Origin: Paramacrobiotus metropolitanus
Taxonomy: Eukaryota > Tardigrada > Eutardigrada > Parachela > Macrobiotidae
Length of the DNA: 64,000 nucleotides
Assembly (NCBI RefSeq): GCF_019649055.1
Contig: NW_026570223.1
Span: 3,759,292 to 3,823,291, forward strand
Direction of reading: 5' to 3'
Shown here: positions 45,181 to 56,559 of the stretch, one piece after another
Layout of the letters: the number at the start of each line of letters is the position of its first letter
Numbering within the stretch: position 1 is the stretch's first letter
Made by a program: the position numbers and the translations under genes
The notes under the pieces: generated by a model
What the model was told of the DNA's origin: nothing
The model's input: only the letters and a program-made list of their open reading frames with translations
Database searches by the model: none

Positions 45181-45860
45181 TGAGCACGGATGAATATTGG
45201 CTTACGACTAGGTATTGTAAATAAGTGAGTTAGGATTATTTGTTACTCGAAGTCGTAGAATGACGTCGTAGTATTGCTGTAGATGTTTAGTGAACTGGGC
45301 TGCTATATTTGCTAGTGGATTTGCTCTGACAACTTGTATATATACATCAAATCTATGCATACAAACAAGTGACGTAGAGACCGCTGAGAATTGGGCTTTG
45401 TATATATGGCTCACAACGTCACCGTGACGTCACTTGTTTGTATGTATCGATTTCGTGTATAGATGCAGTTTGTCACCGCAAATCCACCGCAAATTATATG
45501 AAAGAATGACCGAACTGTTGAAACAGCTCAGTGCATTAGGCCGCAAGGTGCGACAGTGATCAAGTGAAATACTAGAAAACAATGTGCTTTTCGACTCCGT
45601 TTCAGATCTTATCAAAATCTAAAAAGATCCAATATCAAATTATGAACTTGCTTGAAATGAGCACGGTTTCGTCGGTTAACCAAAAGAAACACAGAGGCGA
45701 AGCCAAACTGTTTCTTGTGCAAGTGCAGTATAACGTGCCCGTGGTAACAGGCCAGCCCATGTTAGCCCTATGGCATCCATGGTAACAAGCTTTTGAGTGA
45801 CCACCGGCCGTCAAATTCTTAAAACAGCAAAAGGTCATTGGTCTTACAACACCCACCGCA
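45180..45860. repeat. Interspersed unit starting GCTGAGCACGGATGAATATT
   Basis: Related copies: 48,423-48,665, 53,060-53,345, and in longer form 47,708-48,250 and 62,885-63,540. Landmarks are GGCTTACGACTAGG, ACTGTAAATAAGTGAGTTAG, GACCGAACTG, AGAGGCGAAGCCAAA and CCCATGTTAGCCCTATGGCA. No intact coding frame. At 53.3 kb the last landmark runs into a transposase fragment, so these may be deleted relatives of that element. Confidence 0.7.
45356..45446. mobile_element. Small inverted-repeat insertion in the interspersed unit
   Basis: TGCATACAAACAAGTGACGT (45356-45375) pairs with ACGTCACTTGTTTGTATGTA (45427-45446) with one mismatch. Comparison with the copy at 48,540 shows extra DNA inserted here, from about 45,310 to 45,500. 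Confidence 0.75.
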
Positions 45861-45978
45861 ACGAAAGGACTCTAGAATAATTTAAAGCATGAAAATCGGT
45901 TTAACAGGAGCTGAGATCACCCGGGACAATGAAGAGAGGCCGAACACCTGCAAGAGATGTTTAGTATTCATATAACCA

Positions 45979-47707
45979 GTTTACGGGATCTACATCCGCA
46001 CGTATTGCCGTGGCGTACATTGGTTTCGAAAATTTTTATTTAAAGAAACTTACGAATCTTCTGTATTCAAAAAATTTTATGAGCGTAAGAATTTTAAGAA
46101 GCCTTAAAAACGTAAGAAATATGAGCAACCTAAGAAAACCTAAGAAATCTAACAAATTTAAGAAACCTACGAAACGCAAGAAACCTAGGAAAGCCTAAGA
46201 ACTCTAAGAAACCTAAGAAACCTCAGAAACCTAAGAAACCTAAGAAACCTAAAGAAACCAAAGAAACCAAAGAAACCTAAGAAACCTACGAAACCTAAGA
46301 AACCTAAGAACCCTAATAAAGCTAAGAAACAAAGCACAAAATACAGATTGCGCTAATCGCCAGCTTGACTACTATTATTACTTTGACTTGGTTTTACAAA
46401 TTTTTATTTTGGTTGCCGAAGCGATGTCGAAGGCCGCGGGCTGCCTCTGTCGCAGTGACTGTAGAAATGAATAGCCCACGTCCGTCTATGGGGGCCCATG
46501 GCAACAATTTGTTTTTGGCGGCCTCGGTTTCCCCGTTGGGGCCATCGATTACGCAATAGCGTAACATTACCGGCGTCGTTGCGACGATTCTAACGCGCTT
46601 TTCTGCGTGAAAAGCGGACAAGCCGTTCGGCCAATCGTTCGGAACAAAGCATACTCGTGTATAAGATGTTACGGATGTAGATAACCAGTTTACGGGATCT
46701 ACATCCGTACATATTATCGCAGTGTACTTTAATTACGAAAGTTTTTAGTTAACGAAATATACGAACCTTCGGTATTCAAAAAGTTTCATGAAAAAGAAGC
46801 CTAAGAAATCTAAGAAAAGAAAACCTAAGAAAAACCCAAGAACATAAGAAACCTAAGAAATCTAAGAAATCAAAAAAACCTAAGAAACCTAAGAAAACCT
46901 AAAAAACCTAAGAAATCAAGGAAATATAAGAGTGCGAAGAAATCTATGAAAGCTTAGTAAACAGAACCTTAAGAGGATTATGTAACTTTAAAGGCCAGGT
47001 TCTTTATTATGTTATTTTGCCGCGGTTTTATAATTTTTCATGAATTGTTAGCGAAGCGAGGCCGAAAGGCGCGGTCTGTCTTTGTCGTTCTGCGTTAGCC
47101 CACGTCCGTCTATGGGGGCCCATGGCAACAATTTCTTTTTTAGGGCCTCTGTTTCCCCGTTGGGGCGCATCGATTAAGAGCGTAACATTACCGGCGTTGT
47201 TGCGACGATTCTAACGCACTTTTTTGCGTGAAAATCGGCCCAGCCGTTCGGCCAATCATTCGGAACAAAGCATACTCGTGTATAAGATGTTACGGATGTA
47301 GATAACCAGTTTACGGAGGACTACATCCGTAACCAACTGTGTGGCGTTACGGCGCATAATTTTATAAGGTTTGTGGAAAAAATTTCCTTTTTTTACGCAT
47401 CGAGGCCGGCGAGCGAGGTGCGCCCTGTATTCCACACCGAAAATAATAAGCAGTTGACATTGTTAACAATACTTTGCTTTACGCTAATGGGAGCGATGTC
47501 TGAAGCCGAGGCTGACAGGCCCATGGCAACAATTTGTTTTTTGAGGCACCTGCTTCCCCCTCGAGGCGCATCGGGTCGGCAATAGCGCAACATCACCCGC
47601 TTCGTTGCGGCGATTCTGGCGTACTTTACAGCGTCAAAATCGGCCAACCCGTTCGTCCAAACATAATTTTCTTAGCAAAGGCCGTCATGGCTGTTACGGA
47701 TGTAGTT
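45979..47707. repeat. Three tandem TIR units
   Basis: Units run 45979-46682, 46683-47303 and 47304-47707. Each junction reads TTACGGATGTAGATAACCAG then TTTACGG(GAT)CTACATCCGT, so the end of one unit and the start of the next form an inverted repeat. Units 1 and 2 are type A (CCTAAGAAA run, CCGAAGGCCGCG, GGGGCCCATGGCAACAATTT, GGCCAATCATTCGGAACAAA). Unit 3 is type B (GAAGCCGAGGCTGACAGGCC). No unit has an intact transposase. Confidence 0.85.
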
Positions 47708-48795
47708 AACAAGCTGAGCACGGATGAATATTGGCTTACGACTGGGTAAATAGATTAGTTTAAATATTTTAAAAGTTGCAGTGTATTCGAGGTGGAGGTA
47801 GTTATGATTTCATAGTTACCAGTTATGATGTATTCGAGAAAGCAGTAGTTATTCAGTAGCAGTTAAGAATCTGTTTGAAAAGAGTTAGTTTTTATACGAG
47901 TATAAGACAATAAATCGCCGTCAGTTTATTAAATACTGGTGACAGGCTATGCGGTTAACTTGCGTCTGTATCAGCTGAAATGTTCCTGTTTCTGCATTTA
48001 GTTTGGTGACTAGTCAACAAGCGGACGCTTACTGGCATTATTAGGTATTACGTTAGCAGTTTGCACTTTTTCTTATGAGTTCAGGTCGATCAGGCCAATA
48101 TATGATGCCCGGTTCTTCGAATGTTGACCTTTCGAGAACGCAGAGGGGAAGCCAAAGCTGTTTCTTGTGAAACCCTAATCTGCCCGTGGCGGCAGACACA
48201 CGCATGTTAGCCCTATGGCATCCATGGCAACAAGCCATTGAGTGACCACTGGGCTTATCCTACTTGTGAGAGTACAAAAACCACTAGCTTTGTTTTACTC
48301 TACGTTTTGCAAGGATTCTGTGAAAATTTAAAGCTGCAAAATCGGCTCAGTGGAAGCCGAGAACATACGTAACAAAGTGGAGAGGCCGAAAACCTGCAAG
48401 AGATGTACAGTATTCATATTACAAGCTGAGCACGGATGAATATTGGCTTACGACTAGGTACTGTAAATAAGTGAGTTAGGATTTTTTGTTACTAGAAGTG
48501 GTAGAATTACGTCGTAGTATTGCTGTTTAGTGAAGTGGGCAGCTATATGTGAGGGATTGACCGAACTGCTCAGCGCACTGGGCCGTAAGGTGCAACAGTG
48601 ATCAAGTGAAATACGACAAGAAACGTAGAGGCGAAGCCAAAGCTGTTTCGTGTTTGAGCTAATTGAGTAAATACTGTGTCGTCGACTCAAGTTGGCACCA
48701 TTTTTTACAGTGCGCCAACTCTATGCTATACAGCGCCATGCACCGTGCTAGCGTGCATTGAACTGCTTGCACAGCATCATGCAGTCATCCCGGGC
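47708..48795. repeat. Interspersed-unit copies and short interspersed repeat, copy 2
   Basis: 47,708-48,250 is the long version of the GCTGAGCACGGATG unit, 48,295-48,418 is the AAAATCGGCTCAG repeat, and 48,423-48,665 is the short version of the unit. No gene is seen. Confidence 0.6.
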
Positions 48796-49255
48796 GGTTG
48801 TCAGCGACTAATATTTAGAAATAAATATATTTAGAAATATAGACGGTTTGAAATATTTAGAAAAATGTAGAAATATAATAAAAATATTCATATGAATCAT
48901 GCGAAACATCGCAAAAATTATTAAGAATTATTCAAAAATAGTGAGAAATATTTAGAATTATTGAGATATATTTAGAAGTTGTAGAGACTTGTACAGAGAT
49001 ATCAGAAAATCTAATTTTAGAATAACCAAAATTATATTTAGAAATGTGTTAAGACATAATTACAGTCCACAGACCACAGATATATTTTCAACCATCGAAA
49101 AATATGTTGAAACATAGTCAGGATTATGTGGAAAAGTATCTAGAATTTTTAAAAACACATTTAGGAATATGTAGAAATATAAAAAAAAATTAGTGAAAAT
49201 ATTTAGAAACTTTTCAGAAATTTTTAGAAACATTTAAAAATTTTTAGAAACACTA
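48795..49255. repeat. ATATTTAGAAAT low-complexity tract
   Basis: An irregular run of TTTAGAAATAT/TAGAAATATT words, about 10-12 bp apart, over 450 bp. No coding frame. Confidence 0.85.
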
Positions 49256-49332
49256 CCGGTTTCCGCGTCCTCCAGCATTGGCTTGATAAAGCACATCAAA
49301 CTTGCATATAAAACGTATATCGTGGTGGCGAC

Positions 49333-50261
49333 TTGGGGGACGCGGTTCCGAGAACCCCCAACACTTCAGTTCAACTCAGCACAGCAAACTGTTTACTTCA
49401 GTTCGACTCAGCACAGTGCAAGTTCTCGAAAATCCATGTACAGTCTATGTATGCCCTTTTCCGCACTTCCGGGATACTCGCAGCGAAAGCGGCTCATTAC
49501 AACGAGTGTCACAGCTTAGAGTCGTTCCACGAAATGGCAGTGTTACGTAAATGCTGCACAGTGAACGTCGACGTCACCGTAGATAACGACCCGCCATGTG
49601 GACCGCAACCACGTAGCGGAAAGTATGGAATCGGATAAGACGGCTACTTATTATTGACGTACGCATCGTTTTTATGGCGGTCCAGCATTATCAACCTGAT
49701 GGGCCAACTGTACACCGCCCGTGACAATGGATGGAACAAGCTAGAGTCGACAATACATGCGGAACACAAGTGGATTAATATACACTTTGACAGTCACATC
49801 GTAACTCAGCGCAATATCTTTCCTCAGCATTCGAAAAAGAACACTTCTACACATTCAACTTGTTAGCACAACTGGGGAGCGCTATGGAGGAAAACGGACT
49901 GATAAACGTAGAACAAATTGCTCAAGCTGCTGCGCGCACAGCTGAGCTACCGGATATTTTTAGCGGTTTCCGCCTGTTTCGAAATGCTGTTTACATTGGC
50001 GCAGGCGTGCTGACATTGATCGGCATCAAATTCGCAGTATGGTTTTTTCGAGCAACAATCTTCTCGTTTCTCCAGTGTTGGCGCACGTGTAAAGCAATGG
50101 ATGCAACCCGCGAAACTCAGCCGTCTCCTTCTGCCCCTTTGCAACCGGAAACACAGCCTTCTACAGAAACGATCCCTTGTGACACTATAACAGTGCCGCG
50201 TATTTATCCTGACACTTTTACACAAGGATCGGAAAATGTAGTCATCGGATACGCGCATTAG
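49333..50261 (+). pseudogene. Env-like C-terminal region with transmembrane helix, next to a polypurine tract and LTR
   Basis: The frame from 49333 has an in-frame TAA at 49636-49638 and continues to about 49,790. A 1-nt shift then leads into a frame ending at TAG 50259-50261. The last 130 residues contain a 20-residue hydrophobic helix (about 49,985-50,050, VYIGAGVLTLIGIKFAVWFF), a Cys-containing juxtamembrane stretch, and a Pro/Thr/Ser-rich tail. This, the Cys-containing ectodomain-like part upstream, and the position just before AAGGAGGGAGA and TGTTACGG favour the end of an env-type ORF of an LTR element. No family is recognised. A cellular membrane protein is possible but the neighbours argue against it. 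Confidence 0.5.
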
Positions 50262-50293
50262 GAAGTGCTAATGGTCTGGAGGGCCAACCCCTT

Positions 50294-50304
50294 AAGGAGG
50301 GAGA
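50294..50304 (+). other. Polypurine tract
   Basis: AAGGAGGGAGA lies 2 bp before TGTTACGGACACACGG. In LTR elements this primes plus-strand DNA synthesis and marks the 5' border of the 3' LTR. Confidence 0.7.
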
Positions 50305-50306
50305 TA

Positions 50307-51480
50307 TGTTACGGACACACGGCATATAACCGGACGCAGTCTTTGCCGGCGAGATAAACAGCCGTCTCACGGCTGCACATATGGCCAGTGTCCATCATCA
50401 ACAGCAATTACCATAATGTTTAGTAACGTGTATCGAGACCTAGAATATTTAAACGCAGTGTGAGTGTGCATTGGGATTGAATTAATTTTGGTTTTCTATC
50501 AGTCCGTTTCTGAGTTAAATGTGTGAATTAAAGTTAAAATACCAGCTTTAACATTGGCGTTTAGCTGCTGCGTAAAGTCTGCAGCGATACGTAGTAGTGG
50601 AGCGCATTAATGTATCATTACCCGGCTACGAGAGTTCAAATCAAATTTTACCCGGAGAATCCCAGTTGGAAGTAAGTTTCAAGCCCGTTTCTCGCCCGGT
50701 TTATGGTGATTCAGCCATCTCTTCCATAGTCAACCGGTCGGAAGTAAGCTTTACCCGGCTTACCCGGCCTACGATGAAGTTTCAGCCGGCAACACCTGGT
50801 ATCACGAGAACCGATGCCTCGGGCCCGGATAACCGGATAACTGTTGGACAGGAGACGCGTGGAAGGGACGTTATCCTTGTAGGAATAAGCCCCGGACCAA
50901 AGACTCGGACCAAAGACTTTGATTTCGTTTCGCTGTTTTTCTAACTCCGAGATTATACTTTATTAGGACTTAACTAGAGGGAGAGAGAAAAATTGATGTT
51001 TAATTTACTTTTATTTTTCGCCGTTACGGATGTTTGCCAAGAGAGGCTTGCATCGGTCCAACAAGAAACCCGACCGACCTTCGGATTTCTGCCGTGAGTT
51101 GTGTCGCCACCACGGGTCCAGAGGATAACGCGGGACTGGAGAGACCCACACTGGACAGTGGACACTTCCGAAGCGCATCCACCAACACCAATAGTGTCGT
51201 GTGCGGAGCAGGCACTGGGACGGAATGAAGCCGATATCCTTCGCAAGGGCTGAGACTCCCGCCCAGAGGCATGTTGGGCCCGTCGCTAGGGCAGCCTAGA
51301 AGTATGGCAGCCAGCGACAGTCCTGCTTCCGGTGTGCTGACTTGCACACGGAGTCGCACTCGCTGACGTACGCCGTATAAGCCTCGACTTCGGCTCGGCT
51401 ACACTTTGCCGCGCCTACGGCTTTACGTCTCGGCCGATCAGCGTTCGTTCGCTTTTTATTCTTGCACGTGCAACATCTCG
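50307..51480 (+). mobile_element. LTR-like sequence of the env-bearing element
   Basis: Starts TGTTACGG after the polypurine tract. Shared blocks with 20.2-20.9 kb and the minus-strand copy at 56.6-57.2 kb: TTGGACAGGAGACG..GGAATAAGCCCCGGA (50,845-50,895), CCAACAAGAAACCCGACCGA..CTTCCGGATTTCTGCCGTGA, and ACTCCCGCCCAGAGGCATGT. AATAAG(C) around 50,883 may be a poly(A) signal. The 3' border is not fixed. Small frames within it are not genes. Confidence 0.65.
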
Positions 51481-52585
51481 CCATAGGCGTCTATCCTTTA
51501 TCGTCCACACAATAACGCCTCATCACTCGCACTCGTGAGCCCTCTGTGCTGTGCCGCTGATATTACCACACAAATATAACCAGTCAGAATTTTTCCCTAC
51601 TTTTTATTTACTTTTACTGTGATTTTAAAAAGTTTACTTGCTGTTACAGTTAATTCAGGTCGAAAATGTTACTGGTTGTAGAGAGCATAATATTAAGCTA
51701 CTTTTTACTGTGTAACTTTCCCTTACTTACTGTCTGCTCAGTAACCCATAACTGGAAAACACCATCAAGATTACGACAGATCAGCCTTTGGGGAGCAACT
51801 TCAAAAAACCCACACAATCACCACTGAGTATCTGCAAATCAAGTTTTTGTATGCGCTCAAAAATGGCACGGGCAACGTCCCTTCTTCGATCTTCTTCTTC
51901 GCTGTGGCTTCGATTCTCTTTGGCTTCCGGAGATTATACCGCGCTGTGATATCCGTGCAGTCAGTCATGTCGAGTCATTAGCGAATTTTAGATTTCACAA
52001 AACAAGTTCCGTCCAGTTCGATTTTCGGGTAGGCGTTGGCGTTACGGGTTGATTTACGTCCGTTCGCGACGTAAGGCGCCGTAACCCAACGTCGTTGGCT
52101 GACGCGTAAAAACTATCTGCCTTACACGGATCTGTGCAACGGCTCAGCCGACTGGCCTCCATTGTGTGCATCATTGCATTCTTGGCGCTAAAATGTCTGG
52201 TTGCTCACATCGGACGCCCATTTCCGCTGAGCTTCATGGATACCTGTTTTTTTTCAGCAGCGGCTCAGGTTTACCAAACCAAACTCATATAGTTTTGACC
52301 GCCCAGACCTTCTCTACCACCAACCTAGATCTACCACAGCCAACCAAACGTTCAAACTCCCAAGTTAAGACCAAAAGGTTCGGCTATAACTGAATTCTTC
52401 CGTAGACGTCTGTGCTATTTTCTGGATCAGCTCAAGCAGTTTTATTACCTTGCGCAGGCCTGTAAGGACTGACTCTGTCTGTCTGCACTAATGTAGAGCG
52501 GCAATTGTCGAGTTGTCGACCAAGTACTAAGCGGACGGTGCGCTTCGTGGTTGTAGAACTACACTCAACCACGAAATACCATAAT
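51481..52585. other. Intergenic, no gene seen
   Basis: Mixed AT-rich DNA. Frame 52,166-52,393 (+) is Ser/Thr/Gln-rich with no domain. No splice-supported exon is recognised. Confidence 0.45.
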
Positions 52586-52589
52586 ATTG

Positions 52590-52765
52590 CGGCAAAATAG
52601 AAAAAGGCTATTGCAACGCATACTGGGTACAAAATAGCAGAAGGCTATTTAGCCCCTCACACTGGGGTAAAATAGCAAAACGCTATTTTAACGCAGTGTG
52701 GGGCAAAATTGCAAAAGACTATTTTGCCACACTGCAGAATACTGGGATAAAATAGCCTTAGCCTA
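52590..52765. repeat. AAAATAGCAAAAGGCTATTT minisatellite
   Basis: Four or five imperfect copies of a 35-48 bp unit. Each holds a small hairpin AAATAGC..GCTATTT and most add ACGCAGTGTGGGG. It abuts a type-A TIR-unit fragment (52,770-53,055). Confidence 0.85.
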
Positions 52766-52769
52766 TATA

Positions 52770-53340
52770 TATTTCTTAATTTTTCGATATTTTGTAACTT
52801 GCCGATGCCGAAGGTTGCGATCTGTCTCGGTTCTTTCGAACGGACAAAGTGTTTGCCTATGGGGGCCCATGGAAAAAATTTGTTTTTTGGGCTAATCGTT
52901 CTCCTTTGGGGCGTACCGTTTAAGCAGTGGCGTAAAAGCCTTCGCGCCGTTGCGGCGAATCTGGCGCACTTTACCGCGTCGAAATCGGACCAGTCGTTCG
53001 CCCAAACACTGCGGTGGTTAGTAGTTCCTGTCATAACTGTTCGAATGTAGATAACAAACTGAGCACGGATGAATATTGGCTTACGACTAGGTACTGTAAA
53101 TGAGTGAGTTAGGGTTTTTTGTTACTAGAAGTGGAAATACGTCGTAGTATTACTGTTTAGTGAACTGGGCTGCTAAATGTGAGAGATTGACCGAACTGTT
53201 GATACAGCTCAGTGCATTGGGCCGCAAGGTACGACAGAAATGAAATACTACAAGAAACGCAGAGGCGAAGCCAAAGGTGTCTCATGTTTGGGCTAATTGA
53301 GTGCATACTATGTTATGTGACCGTCGTAATAGACTAGCCC
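52770..53340. repeat. Type-A TIR-unit fragment followed by interspersed unit
   Basis: 52,770-53,055 has TTTGTAACTTGCCGATGCCG, TATGGGGGCCCATGG and a right tip TTCGAATGTAGATAACA. 53,060-53,340 is the GCTGAGCACGGATG unit down to CCCATGTTAGCCCTATGGCA. Confidence 0.7.
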
Positions 53341-53344
53341 ATGT

Positions 53345-53771
53345 TAGCCCTATGGCATCCATGGTCTGGCAAACCATCTGAAGCCAAGAGACACTGTTTG
53401 GTCGATAGGGGCTTCCAGATAGTGGAAGAATTCGCTGCAAAGGGTATCAACTGGATAGTTCCGCCAAGTGTTTCAAAAAGCCACATCTCTATGGACGAAC
53501 AAACTGAAACTCGGACAGTTGCTCACAGCCGTATCCACGTCGAAAGAAAAATTAAACAGATAGAAATGTTCAAAATTTTAAAAGGACCTGTTCCAATATC
53601 TAGGATTGTATTGTTTTCAAAATTGTTCGAGTAGCTGCGTGGCTTACAAATTTTATGAATCAGATTTTAAAAGAAGTGAAGCCAACCCCCAAAATTACGC
53701 TTCAAGGCATGAATGCGCCGGAAGTTTCCGAAATTACTGAACAGTTTTCAGCGATTGATTATTCTGGTTGA
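53345..53771 (+). pseudogene. DDE transposase C-terminal fragment (PIF/Harbinger- or THAP-related, DDE_Tnp_4 type)
   Basis: CLVDRGFQIVEEFAAKG carries a catalytic-type Asp in the DRGF motif. About 35 residues on, ETRTVAHSRIHVERKIKQIE contains the candidate catalytic Glu and the RIHVER signature of DDE_Tnp_4 enzymes. A 1-nt shift near 53,620 closes the first frame at 53,634; the next frame (VRVAAWLTNFMNQIL, TEQFSAIDYSG) runs to TGA at 53769-53771. The N-terminal two thirds, with any THAP or helix-turn-helix domain and the first Asp, are absent, and the coding starts abruptly from the interspersed unit. A dead fragment. Confidence 0.85.
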
Positions 53772-54440
53772 TGCTTTATGCTGTTAATGTTTCTTTAATA
53801 AAATTGCTCTCCTAGACTCTCCACACTAACACTAGCTACTGCAAGTGCGTTCGTAAGCCATACTTGTGCTCACTTTGACGCTTATAACGGCTTCAGTGTG
53901 TCCCCTGCGACGTTTACTACGGGTTCACAGTGTTCCCTGCGACGTTTACTGCAGTTTTTCATCTTCATTAATTGATTTATTTTTCTGAATCAGTGCTCTA
54001 ACAATATAGATTTTTTGAAAATCTCACCATTTATCGACTGCACTGAATGCCGCGCTTGCACTGCAAATACTGACCATGCGTAGTATATATCGCAACCTCT
54101 ATTGAGTTCAGCTTTCTGTTATGCGGCAAAGAACCCCTATTACAAATAGGAAAAGGCACGCATAACCTATTTTTGTAAAACTTGTGCTAACGGAAGCAAC
54201 AATAAGGTAAAAGACCGCTTGCTCTCCTCTACTTATCTATTAGATACTTACTTGCTTTTATTACTTGCTATTATTATTATTACTACTATTATTACTACTA
54301 GTATTACTATTATTATTATTATTATTACTATAACTATTATTATTATTATTATTGCTATTGTTATTATTACTTGCTCTTCTTTTTTGTACGAGTAGTGTAG
54401 TGTAACAGGCAAGCGCGGGCAGATCACGGTTTCGTCTTTA
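53772..54440. other. Intergenic with repeats
   Basis: A ~36-bp direct duplication (TCCCCTGCGACGTTTACTAC / TTCCCTGCGACGTTTACTGC) lies at 53,916-53,955. A TTA trinucleotide tract is listed separately. No gene. Confidence 0.6.
54258..54373. repeat. TTA/ATT trinucleotide microsatellite
   Basis: Imperfect (ATT)n with ACT interruptions over about 115 bp, 75 bp from the next Helitron end. Confidence 0.9.
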
Positions 54441-54448
54441 TTGACAAA

Positions 54449-56444
54449 CTAGTAGACCCCGCGCAAACTGCGCGGAATAAATCGGGGATAAATTGTTATT
54501 TAGGAAAACTACAAAGCACAAACCCATGACCACAGATTTAGTTCTATTGAGCGGAGCGTATAATAATATGATAATAATATAGTTTCACTGGCAGAGACAG
54601 ACAGTATTTGCCAAATACCTATTTGGTTGAGTGCTTATCATAACTTATATATCGTAAGTTATTCTTTATTTTGGCCATAGTTCACTGACAGATTAGTAGT
54701 TAAAATGTATCACATGGTTTACTACATAATTAAATGTTTAAGGCCATTTTGAGAAAACATTGTCGCGTTCCGCTGACTTCAGATTTAACCTTAAATTAGA
54801 TCCGAAAAATTTGAAAATTTCCAGGAATATGCCCAGTTTTTAAGCTTCTACCAAATCAATCAGCAGCATATGCCGGTCAGTTGTCAACAACTATAAATAA
54901 GAAAACTTCCCTAATTTGGTACTGGAATTTTGTAGCCGTATTACAGCAATTTTACTGATTTAGATACGATTCGGAGCTTCGTTAAATTTTTGTCAGTGCG
55001 TTGTGACCGACAAAACAATCCAGTGATACGACGGTACGACCACCGATGTTGACCTTTACACCACTTAGAATGAAAATACTTTCCATTGTCCAATTTCCTC
55101 CTACTGGTTACACACAAAACAATTTAAACCTGATGAAGACTTCAAAATTTCATTGTATTTTTTGGTGAATTTTTTACCATTAATTAACGTCGACAACTTT
55201 AGCGCAGTGTATTGCTTGCGACCTCCGCTGCAGATAAGCGTCGCCTATGCTTCCGCTTTCTGTTACGTGCTTATAAATTTGTTTCAAGTTTGACAAAAAT
55301 CTAATCGCCTAGTATTAATCCCACCACAACATCCCCAACCCATTTAGCCCATGTCGATTCACGCGTACGTCCGCACAGATGGTTCATTTAATGTAGCTCG
55401 TCGCACCCAGGCGCACCGGAGAGGGTATTCCCCGTGTTTTTTAGTTTTGACCTTTGATGGGAGTTTGGTGCAGTGGTTCAGTAAATGATCTGACGGATTG
55501 CGTTATAGTTGGCGGAAAGATAGATTAGAAAACGGATAAGTTTCGTTTTGAATCTTCTATTTGTTTTAAATTTTTAAATGCCAAAAATGCGTTTTTTGTT
55601 TTCATAAAACCGTTTTTTCTACCTTCCTTATATTGCTTCGGAAAATCCCCTCGCTCCCCCTGCGGACAGCTTCTCACTTCAATCACTGGAAAAGATTTGC
55701 GGCATTGGGCCGTCTTCTCACCCGGGCGGTGGTTAGACTCGAATCCTAGTCCATACGCCCGGCGGGACTGGGACTCGTTGTTTTACTCAAGCTGTCCACA
55801 TCATTTCCAGTCGAACACCAAAATTCCCAAAATCGACTTTCAGTCTCTCACAAAATAATGTTTATTGGTGATTTCCAAAAGAAAGTTTATTGGTACGTCA
55901 GCACGATATTACCAGAGCCAACCGCCCTGGGGAAGCAGTTTCATTATTACATCTGGTCAACCCGCTGCTAAAGGCAACTACTTTATCTTTTGAATTTGAG
56001 TCGTTCCCACTTTCCAGGAGATTTCGCATGTTCAGCCTTTAAGAAACATCACTTTCAAGTTTCAAGGCTTACATTTTTTTGAAAACTAACTCTAAATAAA
56101 AATCTTATGAACTAATTTCAACTAAAGGCAATCGGATAACTTATGGACACCAAAGTTCCATCAAGTGTAGATGGATGCTTTTCCTGTGCTGTTCGTGATC
56201 AATGGTGGCGTGGGTGAGTTTGCAGTGGTGGGTTCTCCACTTTTCCCGTAGACTTTGTATAGTAAGCTCTTTTAAGATTTTCTCTGAAACTTTACATACT
56301 TTCCAAAAACTGACTGGTTTCTGCAAATCTGCAAACTCGCGGCGATTGAATGACATATAGACATCAAAGTTTGGTTCAGTGGCTCGCTCAAAAAAGGGAG
56401 ACAGAAATGGAATTCGCTAAGGCTTATTTTATTAATATATAGGA
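54449..56444 (-). mobile_element. Non-autonomous Helitron, complete at both ends
   Basis: The left end is CTAGTAGACCCCGCGCAAAC plus TGCGCGG (3' end on the minus strand: hairpin, CTAG, T). The right end is, on the minus strand, A|TCCTATATATTAATAAAATA. Length is 1,996 bp. The 5' subterminal block GGAAAAGTGGAGAACCCACC (56,222-56,242 region) is shared with the 42-kb and 36-kb copies. The interior is AT-rich with no Rep/helicase frame. The minus-strand frames at 56.1-56.5 kb are translations of the conserved end. Confidence 0.85.
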
Positions 56445-56559
56445 TAAAGGCTGAACAAATACCGCGCGATATGCGGAAAGAGCACAAAGAAGCCAGTCTG
56501 GCCAAAATTAATGGAAAATTTCGTGAACGCTAGACATTTCTTAAGCGCATAGCAAGTTC

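Noticed and set aside
55725-55790. tRNA-like stretch with GACTCGAATCC
   Set aside because: Only a loose T-loop-like word is present; I could not form the acceptor, D and anticodon stems.
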